Notes under the pieces: generated by a model
The model's input: only the letters and a program-made list of their open reading frames with translations
Told to the model about the DNA's origin: nothing
Database searches by the model: none
Translations under genes and position numbers: made by a program
Shown: piece after piece, positions 16,576 through 24,525 of the stretch
Layout of the letters: every line of letters begins with the position of its first letter
Numbering within the stretch: the stretch's first letter is position 1
NCBI RefSeq assembly: GCF_014698795.1
Contig: NZ_JACJTR010000013.1
Coordinates: 124,001 to 188,000, forward strand
DNA length: 64,000 nt
Origin: Nostoc sp. FACHB-892
Lineage (GTDB): Bacteria; Cyanobacteriota; Cyanobacteriia; Cyanobacteriales; Nostocaceae
Direction: 5' to 3'

Positions 16576-17580
16576 ATGAGTAGCAATCAGCCACGATTGA
16601 GCATCGGATTACCTGTATATAATGGTGAAAAATTTATCAGAGAAGCCATAGATTCACTCTTGGCTCAGACCTTTGAAGATTTTGAGCTAATTATTTCAGA
16701 TAATGCATCTACAGATAAAACTGAAGAAATCTGTAGAGCTTATGCCGAGCAAGACCAACGTATTTGTTACTACCGCAATGACAAGAATATCGGTTGCGCC
16801 CGTAACTTCAATCGCGTTTTTAAATTGTCTTCGGGTGAGTACTTTAAGTGGGCAGCCTATGATGATCTACATGCTCCAAGTTTTATCAAGAAGTGTGTTG
16901 AGGTACTTGACCAAGATCCTACTATAATCTTGTGTCATTCCCAGACATATTTCATTGATGAAGAGGGAAGTTATCTCCAAAACTACAATATCAAACTCAA
17001 GGCTGATGCACCAAAACCACAGGAGCGTTTTCATGAATTGCTGACCAAGCATCTATGTTATCAATGTTACGGTGTAATTCGCGCTAGTGCCTTGAGAAGG
17101 ATACCGCCTATGGGTGGTTATGGTAATGCAGATGGAATGCTCTTGTTAAGACTTGGTATTCTCGGCAGATTTTATGAAATTCCTGAATATCTGTTTTTTG
17201 CAAGAAGCCATCCAGAGCAATCAATGAGTATGTTTTTCCCTAATTATTTGTTGTTTAGTAACAACAGTAAAAAACCCTCATTGAATATGCTGCCTGATTT
17301 CTATGAGTATTCAGTGTGGTTTGATTCAGCAAAGAAAGGACAATTTTTATTGCCACATTGGAGAATATTCTGGGAGTATGTACTTTCTATATGGCGTAGT
17401 CCCCTGAGTTTATATGAGCGGCTGTGCTGTCATATAAGTCTACATCAGCAGTTAAAAGGGACAGAATATCTTTTGCTTAAAGATTTGCTAATAGCACTAC
17501 AAAAGCTTTGGAAAGGTTGGCAAACAGCATTGATTAAAAAACAGCAAGTCAAACTTACAACTAATCATTTCAAAAATTAA
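16576..17580 (+). CDS. Family 2 glycosyltransferase
   Basis: 334 aa from the ATG at 16576; a TTG at 16567 is an alternative three codons earlier. The GT2 fold is plain: PRLSIGLPVYNGEKFIREAI, LIISDNASTDKTEEI and a nucleotide-sugar metal-site region YFKWAAYDDLHAP (DD in place of DxD). The C-terminal 70 residues are basic and aromatic, with no clear membrane span. It lies between hgdA and a DUF2141 gene in the glycolipid cluster, so it may glycosylate an envelope lipid or polysaccharide. Donor and acceptor are unknown. Confidence 0.8.
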   Translation: MSSNQPRLSIGLPVYNGEKFIREAIDSLLAQTFEDFELIISDNASTDKTEEICRAYAEQDQRICYYRNDKNIGCARNFNRVFKLSSGEYFKWAAYDDLHAPSFIKKCVEVLDQDPTIILCHSQTYFIDEEGSYLQNYNIKLKADAPKPQERFHELLTKHLCYQCYGVIRASALRRIPPMGGYGNADGMLLLRLGILGRFYEIPEYLFFARSHPEQSMSMFFPNYLLFSNNSKKPSLNMLPDFYEYSVWFDSAKKGQFLLPHWRIFWEYVLSIWRSPLSLYERLCCHISLHQQLKGTEYLLLKDLLIALQKLWKGWQTALIKKQQVKLTTNHFKN

Positions 17581-17640
17581 AGCTGGCGTTGGCGGAGCTT
17601 TTTCCTAACCCAAGAATCACCTATTATCCACTATAAAATT

Positions 17641-18108
17641 ATGCTGAAACTATCTCAGATTTCTCATGTTTTGCTTGCTACTTTAGTAAGCATCAGCTTT
17701 GCTAAAACAGTGAATGCAGAGCCAACTGCAAAATTAAGTGTAGTTGTAAATGGAATACGCCACCAAAAAGGTGAGATTTGCTTCAGAGTTTACGCAAATG
17801 AAAAAGGATTTCCGATGAGTAGTACTAGTGAAGCTCAAAGTGGCTGCACTAAGATTACTGGCAATTCTGTAACAAAAGAATTTTCTGGTTTAAAGCCTGG
17901 AACTTATGCTGTCGCCATAGTTGATGATCAAAATGGCGATCGCAAGCTCAATAAAGACTTTTTCGGTATTCCCAAAGAAGGTTTTGGGATTTCCAAAAAT
18001 CCAACTGTGTCTATACAAACAGGCACACCAAAGTTTCGTGATGCCAGTTTTGTTGTAAATAAAGATACAACTGTCAACATCATCATGAAATATTCGCTGG
18101 ATTCGTAA
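17641..18108 (+). CDS. DUF2141 family secreted protein
   Basis: 155 aa with a Sec signal peptide (ISHVLLATLVSISFAKTVNA, cleavage near residue 27). The mature part carries the DUF2141 pattern: KLSVVVNGIRHQKGEICFRVYANEKGFP, two conserved cysteines (in GEICF and SGCTKI), GTYAVAIVDDQNGDRKLNKDFFGIPKEGFG. Function is unknown; DUF2141 proteins are exported and often sit in envelope or carotenoid-glycoside clusters. A paralogue lies at 58396-58851. It is 60 bp after the preceding glycosyltransferase, so co-transcription is likely. Confidence 0.85.
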   Translation: MLKLSQISHVLLATLVSISFAKTVNAEPTAKLSVVVNGIRHQKGEICFRVYANEKGFPMSSTSEAQSGCTKITGNSVTKEFSGLKPGTYAVAIVDDQNGDRKLNKDFFGIPKEGFGISKNPTVSIQTGTPKFRDASFVVNKDTTVNIIMKYSLDS

Positions 18109-18109
18109 A

Positions 18110-18268
18110 GGTGACTGGGGAGTGGGGAGTGGGGATGAGGGAGATGAGGGAGATAAGGGGGATGAGGGAGCAGGGGAAGAAGAACTATTGATTGATTCTT
18201 GAGCCATGCCCTATGCCCCATGCCCCATGCCCAATGCCCAATGCCCCAATCCCCAATCCCCAATCTGT
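18110..18268. repeat. Two blocks of short tandem repeats
   Basis: 18110-18178 is a purine-rich tract of GGGGAGT/GGGATGAG-like units. 18206-18268 is a run of heptamers close to GCCCCAT, GCCCAAT and CCCCAAT. These are slippage-prone Nostocales STRR repeats. They extend the following reading frame upstream with Pro/Cys-rich nonsense, so the downstream start is set at 18294. Confidence 0.75.
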
Positions 18269-18293
18269 TATTCTGTCGGAGACTAAAAATTTA

Positions 18294-19553
18294 ATGGAAG
18301 ATTTGGCGATATTTCTATCTAAGTCTTTGACGGGTTGGTTGGTTATTCAGGTGTGTTTAACGCTTGTCTTTATATGGTATCTGCGCTCATCTAAAAAAAA
18401 CTTGTTGCCAGATGACCAGTTACCCAAAACAGCAGTGATTCTTTGCCTACGCGGAGCCGATCCGTTTTTGCCTAGATGTTTGCGATCGCTCTTAAATCAA
18501 AACTATCCACAGTATGATTTAAAGTTGATTGTTGATAGTCACGAAGATCCCGCTTGGAAAATTGCCAGCGAAACCATCATAGAGCAAGAAGCGACCAACG
18601 TTCAAATCAGCCCTTTAAGAATAGTACGCAACAATTGTAGTCTCAAATGCAGTTCTTTAATCCAAGCTGTCCGTGAATTGGATGATTCCTACAAGGTGGT
18701 TGCTTTAGTAGATGCTGATACGATAGTCCATGTGAATTGGCTACGAGAATTAGTCAGTCCTTTAGGCGATGCGAAAGTAGGAGCAACAACAGGTAATCGT
18801 TGGTATGTACCTACTGGTAGGTATTGGGGATCATTAGTGCGCTACGCCGGTAATGTATCCACAGTAGTGCAAATGTTCCTCTTCCAAATTCCTTGGGGTG
18901 GAACTTTGGCTGTGAAAACAGAAGTACTTCATCAAACAGAACTGCTAGATAAGTGGGGACAAGCTTTAGGCGAAGATTTTATGATGCACGACATCCTTAA
19001 AAAACATGGGTTGCAAGTAAAGTTTGTGCCTTCACTGCTGATAGTAAATCGTGAAGAGACTGATTTATTCAACTTAATAGATTATCTCAAGCGCCTCATC
19101 CTTTATTCTCGACTCTATCACCCACGTTGGTTAGCTTTAGTTAGTGAAGCTGTTTCTAGCATTTTGTTTCCTACTACAGTCATCATCTTAATTCTAGAGT
19201 CATTGTTAGCGGCAAAATGGGAAGCTGCGGCTCTCTTGTTAGGCTGCTATGGAGCCTATACTGTAGCATTACTCTTGATAATGCTCGTGTTGGAATTAGA
19301 GATCCAGCGAGTGGTTCGCTCTAATGACCAGGCGATCGCAAAATTATCAGCTGCTACAATCATTAAAATGTTGATTAGCATTCCCTTGACACAGTGGGTT
19401 TATGGGTTAGCGATGCTATCATCCATTTGGATCTCAACAGTCACCTGGCGCGGTGTTTCTTATCGGGTTCAAGGGCCCTGGAATGTCCGCCTAGTAGAAT
19501 ATCGCCCTTATCAATGGTTAGATCAGCCTATTGATAGCAAGCTTTCTCTTTGA
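18294..19553 (+). CDS. Membrane-bound family 2 glycosyltransferase (ceramide glucosyltransferase-like)
   Basis: 419 aa from the ATG at 18294, which starts a natural N-terminus (MEDLAIFLSKSLTGWLVIQV) with one membrane helix. The cytosolic GT2 domain has AVILCLRGADPFLPRCLRSLL, VALVDADTIVHVNWL (DAD metal site) and QALGEDFMMHDIL (ED base). About four C-terminal helices follow from residue 285. This layout resembles GT21 glucosylceramide synthases, enzymes that glycosylate membrane lipids. Position between hgdA and hglT suggests work on a glycolipid or its precursor. An equivalent gene sits in the Anabaena all5341-all5345 interval as far as I recall. Confidence 0.8.
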   Translation: MEDLAIFLSKSLTGWLVIQVCLTLVFIWYLRSSKKNLLPDDQLPKTAVILCLRGADPFLPRCLRSLLNQNYPQYDLKLIVDSHEDPAWKIASETIIEQEATNVQISPLRIVRNNCSLKCSSLIQAVRELDDSYKVVALVDADTIVHVNWLRELVSPLGDAKVGATTGNRWYVPTGRYWGSLVRYAGNVSTVVQMFLFQIPWGGTLAVKTEVLHQTELLDKWGQALGEDFMMHDILKKHGLQVKFVPSLLIVNREETDLFNLIDYLKRLILYSRLYHPRWLALVSEAVSSILFPTTVIILILESLLAAKWEAAALLLGCYGAYTVALLLIMLVLELEIQRVVRSNDQAIAKLSAATIIKMLISIPLTQWVYGLAMLSSIWISTVTWRGVSYRVQGPWNVRLVEYRPYQWLDQPIDSKLSL

Positions 19554-20117
19554 ATTAAATCGCTAAATATGAACTAGGGCATGAAAGTTATTACACTAAA
19601 CATTCCCTAGTCTTCAAATTATATTATCTTATATTTAGTAGAAGTATATTAGCTATAACTCTTGTTAGAATACACGCTTTGGCTTGTTGATAACCAAATG
19701 TATTTGCATTAATTGCAAGAGTTTAGACAAATATATTAAGGGGAATTTTGACTGATTAACTTGGATGTTTTGATAGTTTTTCAGAGGATGTTTGTAAATC
19801 TTATAGTTGTAGTGAGATCCCCGCTAGCCCTTTAAAAACGGGGAGACAAACTTTTCAAGCTCTTCTTCTGTAAGGAGAATTTAAGAGGATCTCAAGTTTT
19901 TAGATACATTGTTGGCTATCTTTACAACATTCTCTAATCTAGGTTTATAAACATCCGCTTCACAATCGATAATTTCAATTATTTGAAAATGCGTAAATCC
20001 TTAGTCTAACTATATTGGTGGGAATTTCTGAACGAAAAAATCAGGATGTTCATGAAACATTTGCTGCGTAAATCCTAAATTGAAAAACAGCATTTTCGTG
20101 AAATATTCCCCTTTCTT
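19554..20117. other. 564-bp intergenic region upstream of hglT
   Basis: AT-rich, without a credible ORF. An imperfect hairpin around 19817-19850 (GATCCCCGCTAG...AAACGGGGAG) is the only structure seen. No GTA-N8-TAC box was found. The length suggests hglT has its own promoter. Confidence 0.4.
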
Positions 20118-21395
20118 ATGACTAAGAAACCACTTCGTATTGCACTGTTTACAGGATTGTACGCTCCTTTCTTAACTGGAGTTTCCGTTGCAGTACACCA
20201 ACGGGTTCGTTGGCTGCTAGAGCAGGGACATGAGGTTTTTCTAATCCATCCGCAAATCAACGATCGCTACCCTAAAAATGTTGGCGATCGTCCCATGCCA
20301 GGTTTGAATGAAATTGAGTCTTTCCCCAATTTCTCTGCTTACGCATTCCCCACACAACCACTGTTATTCTATAAATCTCTTCCTCAACCATTAAACTATC
20401 GATATTGGAGCGATACCAAACTGCTGGAGAAATTTCAGCCTGATATTATCGTGGTTGAAGAAGCCGCGCAAATGAGAGGTTTATACTCATTTTTCTTGCA
20501 AGGTTATGGTCGCCCAATCGGGACTCAATACGGAAGACGAACAGGCACACCAACAATATCACTCTTCCATACTGATATCGTTGCATATATCAAATATTAC
20601 TTTGGGGACAAGTTCTTTAACTTGGTTCGTCCGATCATTCCTACTTTGGTCAAGCAATTTAGTGAGTCTTATGACTTCAATTACTTTTCTTCTAAAGAAC
20701 AACTCGCTAAATACGAAGAACTAAAATGTCAACGCGCTGAATACGTTGCTTATCAAGGTATCGATTGCGAAAAATTTCACCCGCGAAACATTTGTTACAA
20801 CCCCATTCCTAACGACAACCGACCAACTCTTTTGTTTGTCGGACGCATCACACCCGAAAAGAATGTCAACCAACTGCTTGATATATTTCCACTCATTGCT
20901 GCCAAAATCCCTGATGTCCATCTGGTGATTGTTGGTAGTGGCCCGCTAGATGAGGAGATCCGTGAGCGTGCCCAAAAGTTTGGATCGGGTATTACTATAT
21001 GGGGCGAGTCTCACGGTACAGAACTTCTGGGTTGGTTTGCCAGAGCTGATGTCTTTGTCAATCCCTCCGTCACCGAAAACTTCTGCACTACAAATAACGA
21101 AGCACTAGCCTCTGGAACCCCTCTGGTTGCCGTTGTTGCACCGTCAACTTCAGAACAGGTATTTCCTGGTCGTAACGGCTTTCTTGCCCAACCTAATAAC
21201 CCTACAGACTTCGCTCAAAGGGTGATTACGATTCTAGAAAATCCTGATTTGAAAGCAGATATGACTCGGCACGCTCGCCCCTCTATACTTGACTTTGATT
21301 GGTCGGCATGTATGCAAAAATTTGAAGACAAACTTTACCAAATCGTTGAAGGATCGCAGAAGGTGGAGGTAGGTACAGGCAATATAAGACACTAA
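20118..21395 (+). CDS. hglT: HglT, heterocyst glycolipid glycosyltransferase (GT4)
   Basis: 425 aa, GT-B fold. The N-terminal half has GLYAPFLTGVSVAVHQRVRWL. The C-terminal half has the GT4 nucleotide-sugar site: LLFVGRITPEKNVNQLLDIF, VHLVIVGSGPL and the E-x7-E region FVNPSVTENFCTTNNEALASG. No signal or membrane span. Its position at the far end of the hgd cluster matches all5341 (HglT) of Anabaena PCC 7120, the enzyme that adds glucose to the C26 aglycone. Related MGDG/SQDG synthases share these motifs, so the name rests mainly on synteny. The reading starts at an ATG 19 nt after CGTGAAATATTCC, with no strong Shine-Dalgarno. Confidence 0.85.
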   Translation: MTKKPLRIALFTGLYAPFLTGVSVAVHQRVRWLLEQGHEVFLIHPQINDRYPKNVGDRPMPGLNEIESFPNFSAYAFPTQPLLFYKSLPQPLNYRYWSDTKLLEKFQPDIIVVEEAAQMRGLYSFFLQGYGRPIGTQYGRRTGTPTISLFHTDIVAYIKYYFGDKFFNLVRPIIPTLVKQFSESYDFNYFSSKEQLAKYEELKCQRAEYVAYQGIDCEKFHPRNICYNPIPNDNRPTLLFVGRITPEKNVNQLLDIFPLIAAKIPDVHLVIVGSGPLDEEIRERAQKFGSGITIWGESHGTELLGWFARADVFVNPSVTENFCTTNNEALASGTPLVAVVAPSTSEQVFPGRNGFLAQPNNPTDFAQRVITILENPDLKADMTRHARPSILDFDWSACMQKFEDKLYQIVEGSQKVEVGTGNIRH

Positions 21396-21432
21396 CGATA
21401 ATACCCACTAGCGATCGCTAGTATCTACAGTA

Positions 21433-21570
21433 CTAGCGATCGCTTATTCCTAGTTCTTGAGCATTATTAGTTTCAGGGGGACGGTTTTGTATCCAGGCAA
21501 ATAAGGCAGCACCACTAACTAAAATTAGGGTAATGGCTGTTAAAATTTGCAGCATAATACTGTAACGCAT
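21433..21570 (-). CDS. Small single-span membrane protein (45 aa)
   Basis: The 45-aa frame begins MRYSIMLQILTAITLILVSG, has one hydrophobic helix (residues 7-25) and a short polar tail ending in GISDR. It lies 46 bp downstream of the ferric-reductase-like gene on the same strand and probably belongs to the same transcript. Function unknown. It could be a chance ORF, but the sharp helix-then-polar pattern and an operon-like position favour a real gene. Confidence 0.45.
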   Translation of the reverse strand: MRYSIMLQILTAITLILVSGAALFAWIQNRPPETNNAQELGISDR

Positions 21571-21616
21571 AATGTGATTTTGGATTTTACAGGGTTTAGC
21601 AGTCGAATATTAAGGA

Positions 21617-22954
21617 TTAAACAAGGTTGAAGTGTTCCATGTGGATGTTCATAGGTGGAACTTCAAGTTGATGCAACGCTATTTCTACTTGATCCATCAT
21701 CTTTGGTGATGCACAGATAAAGTATTGCCGTGTTGCCCGTCTTTTCGGTATATAACGTTGTAAAAGTTCCTTGTCTACATAGCCAGTTTCCCCTGGCCAA
21801 TCTTCAGGTGGTTCCCTAAGAACATGAACCACATTTAGGTCTAGCTTCTCCTTGAGTTCATCAAGTTCTTCCCGGAAGGTGATATCTTCCCAAGTCTTAC
21901 TCGCGTAAATTAATAGGTAAGGGCGTTCATCTTTTCGTTCAGCGTGGGTGGTTAACATACTGATCATGGGAGTAATCCCAATACCCCCAGCAATCAGCAC
22001 AAAACCGGCTGTGTCTTCATAGCGGTCTGTGGTAAATACTCCATAGGGGCCATCTAAAAAGGCTTTGGTTCCGGGTGGCACATCTTTAATGGTTTTGGTA
22101 AAATCTCCTAAAGCTTTAATACTGAACTCTATCTTTTCAAGATTGTCGCCATTGGAAGACATAGAAAAGGGATGTTCTCGCATCCGAAACGGAGAGATTT
22201 CCAGGGTAATCCAGGCAAATTGGCCAGGTTGGAATTGAAAGCCTTTGTGTCCTCTTGGCCGGAGTGCGAGTGTCCACACATCACCACGTTCGGGACGAAC
22301 TTCTTCTACTAGATAAGGCTTTTTCAGCATTAACCAAGGTTTTACCAGACGCACATAAACTAGTAACCATAGAGCAACTAGTGCGATCGCAGTCCACAAT
22401 ACTGCTTTCCAAAATAGCCCTAAATAATTACCCACGCCAATAGCGTGTCCCAGTCCCAAGCCAACTGTTAAAACTGCCAAAACACCATGAGCAGTGCGCC
22501 AGGGTTCGTAAGGGATATTCAGTTGTTGTCGCCAGACGGTGGTGACAACCAGTGCTATCAACGCCAAAGTTGCCGAAACAGCCATCTTTGCTCGCCACGG
22601 TGCTGTAAAAATGTTCAATAGTTGCAGTGTTTCTGGCTGGACTACGAACAAAATCAACGGATGAATCAGGACAAAGGTAAATGCTACTAGCGAGATATAG
22701 CGGTGAAACTGAAGAATGATATCAACGCCGTAGGAGGCTTCAATCCGATTGATGCGGGCGGTGAGAGCAAATTGTAATGCCATCATCGCCAAAGCAATAA
22801 AACCCAATGCAACTGAAAAATCAATCCAAAATCCTCTTCCAGACAGTGGAGGATAAATGAGCAAAATTAGTAAAGGTAATAGGGTGATGAATATATACGC
22901 CCAAATCCAACCAAATGCGATCGCAACTGGGCTATGCATTAATAAACTTTTCAT
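21617..22954 (-). CDS. Ferric-reductase/NADPH-oxidase-like transmembrane flavocytochrome
   Basis: 445 aa. The N-terminal half has six or so membrane helices with paired His residues (ILQFHRYISLVAFTFVLIHPLILFV; AWRTAHGVLAVLTVGLGLGHAIGVG) that could bind two hemes. The C-terminal half is an FNR-type module: FAD site FRMREHPFSMSS, NAD(P) site GFVLIAGGIGITPMISML, and a terminal FICASPKMMDQVE. The protein would move electrons from NAD(P)H across the membrane to ferric iron or oxygen. The start is 12 bp after the stop of the upstream lipoprotein superoxide dismutase, so the two are an operon: a superoxide-handling enzyme with a potential superoxide or iron-reducing source. Electron acceptor unknown. 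Confidence 0.85.
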   Translation of the reverse strand: MKSLLMHSPVAIAFGWIWAYIFITLLPLLILLIYPPLSGRGFWIDFSVALGFIALAMMALQFALTARINRIEASYGVDIILQFHRYISLVAFTFVLIHPLILFVVQPETLQLLNIFTAPWRAKMAVSATLALIALVVTTVWRQQLNIPYEPWRTAHGVLAVLTVGLGLGHAIGVGNYLGLFWKAVLWTAIALVALWLLVYVRLVKPWLMLKKPYLVEEVRPERGDVWTLALRPRGHKGFQFQPGQFAWITLEISPFRMREHPFSMSSNGDNLEKIEFSIKALGDFTKTIKDVPPGTKAFLDGPYGVFTTDRYEDTAGFVLIAGGIGITPMISMLTTHAERKDERPYLLIYASKTWEDITFREELDELKEKLDLNVVHVLREPPEDWPGETGYVDKELLQRYIPKRRATRQYFICASPKMMDQVEIALHQLEVPPMNIHMEHFNLV

Positions 22955-22966
22955 CAGCCACCTCCT

Positions 22967-23773
22967 CTAAGTTTGTTGGCGTGAGGCTTGGGAGCGTCTA
23001 TTTACTTCCGACCAGTTGACTACATTCCACCAGTTATTTAAATAATCGGCACGGCGATTTTGATATCTTAGGTAATAAGCGTGTTCCCACACATCATTAC
23101 CCATAATGGGATACAAGCCTTCTGTAATTGGGCTATCTTGATTTGGTGTACTGGTAATTTGCAACTGACCTTGGGGATTACGCACTAACCAAACCCAACC
23201 ACTACCAAAGCGATCGCCTCCCGCTTCATTAAACTGTTTTTTAAAAGCATCAAAACTGCCAAAGTTTTGGTTGATTTCTTGAGCAATTTCTCCTGTTGGT
23301 TGTCCGCCACCTTGAGGACTCATAATTTGCCAAAAAATCGTATGGTTAAGATGACCGCCACCATTGTTACGTACTGTTGTCCGAATCTCTTCAGGGATGC
23401 CATTCAAATCTCGTAGCAAAGTTTCTACACTGCTATTTTGCAGTTGCGGATATTTTTTTAAGGCATCGTTGAGGTTATTGACATAAGCTGCATGATGCTG
23501 ATCATGATGCAGTTTCATTGTTTGTGCGTCAATAGCTTTTTCTAGAGCGTTATAAGCGTAAGGTAATGGTGGCAGTTGGGCGGGATTTGTGCTTAGTTGG
23601 CGATCAACATAAGCTACAGGGCGTGTATTTGTTACAGGCGCAGTCGTTTGTATAGGAGTTGCTGTAGTAGTTGGAGGCGATGCAATCTCTTGAGGTTGAC
23701 AAGCAAATAGAGTAGATACTAGAAAAATCCCCATGCAAAACCACATGACTGGTTGCCTAAAAAATGATTTCAT
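22967..23773 (-). CDS. sodA: Manganese superoxide dismutase, lipoprotein form
   Basis: 268 aa. Residues 1-25 form a lipoprotein signal ending in the lipobox LFAC, followed by a Pro/Thr-rich spacer to about 65, so the enzyme is membrane-anchored on the outer face of a membrane. The catalytic domain has [30 protein letters not shown] (the GGG favours Mn over Fe) and the signature [23 protein letters not shown] with ligands Asp and His. Role: dismutation of superoxide outside the cytosol. It is the first gene of a pair with the flavocytochrome. Membrane-targeted MnSOD is known from Anabaena. Confidence 0.93.
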   Translation of the reverse strand: MKSFFRQPVMWFCMGIFLVSTLFACQPQEIASPPTTTATPIQTTAPVTNTRPVAYVDRQLSTNPAQLPPLPYAYNALEKAIDAQTMKLHHDQHHAAYVNNLNDALKKYPQLQNSSVETLLRDLNGIPEEIRTTVRNNGGGHLNHTIFWQIMSPQGGGQPTGEIAQEINQNFGSFDAFKKQFNEAGGDRFGSGWVWLVRNPQGQLQITSTPNQDSPITEGLYPIMGNDVWEHAYYLRYQNRRADYLNNWWNVVNWSEVNRRSQASRQQT

Positions 23774-23833
23774 GGCTAACGTTCTCCTACTGGTTATTAA
23801 ATAAAGGAAAAATGTTCATACTGTTCCTTTTTC

Positions 23834-24187
23834 TTAGGTAAAAGGAGCCAAGATTCTTAATAGAATTGAGTTAATGATTGCTAAAGTAATGGAACCTAGC
23901 AAAGCGCTCCAAAAGCCATAACGTAATCTAAAACCTGGGACAATTAAAGCCGACAATCCAAAAGTGATGGCATTTAAGACAAAGAAAAATAATCCCAAAG
24001 TAAGCACAATGAATGGAAAGGTAAAAAAGGTAAGGATAGGCAGCAAAACAGCATTTAAAATACCAAAGACTATGGCAGAAATTACTGCTTTACCAAAACT
24101 ATCTACTTCTATTCCCAAAAATGGAATTCTAGAAATAATCAAAAAGCTAATAGCAGTGACTAACCAAGTTACTATGAGTCCTATCAT
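23834..24187 (-). CDS. Phage-holin-family (4-TM) membrane protein
   Basis: 117 aa with four hydrophobic segments (MIGLIVTWLVTAISFLIIS; AVISAIVFGILNAVLLPIL; FPFIVLTLGLFFFVLNAI; FWSALLGSITLAIINSILL). This fits the small family usually annotated as mycobacterial-type phage holin (PF04020), which is widespread in bacterial chromosomes without phages. No phage genes surround it. Function unknown. AAGGAG lies shortly before the ATG. Confidence 0.8.
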   Translation of the reverse strand: MIGLIVTWLVTAISFLIISRIPFLGIEVDSFGKAVISAIVFGILNAVLLPILTFFTFPFIVLTLGLFFFVLNAITFGLSALIVPGFRLRYGFWSALLGSITLAIINSILLRILAPFT

Positions 24188-24525
24188 AATAATTTTTCTC
24201 CTTCTTAATGACTTTTATCAAATTCAATTTATAAAAAGAATGTGAACAGAAAGTGACAACAAAGCAGTAGTCTGCGAGGAAGATTTAATATATATGAATA
24301 AATATAAATTAATTAGTCGTATGTATTACGCCGTAGGCTAAAGCACTTTGGATTTTTGACGGTGCGTTGCGCTCTGCGACAACACACGCGACATTAAAAT
24401 TCCTTAACGTAGTTAAAAATATTAGCACCGACTTATTTGATTGCCTTAGACACAGGGCAAATAGCGGAAGCATAATCGCACTAAGCATAAAACTGAGAGT
24501 GGGTTATTCACCACTCCCTACTCTC
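24188..24525. other. 338-bp intergenic region
   Basis: Contains a Nostoc REP-like segment near 24326-24400 (ACGCCGTAGGC, GCGTTGCGCTCTGCGAC). No credible ORF or RNA gene was seen. Confidence 0.4.

Noticed and set aside
21398-21450. Paired GCGATCGC palindromes after hglT as a possible operator
   Set aside because: HIP1 octamers are abundant throughout the window, so two close copies are not informative.
23834-24187. Holin-like gene as a sign of a prophage
   Set aside because: No phage structural, lysis or integrase genes nearby; the family is common in ordinary bacterial chromosomes.
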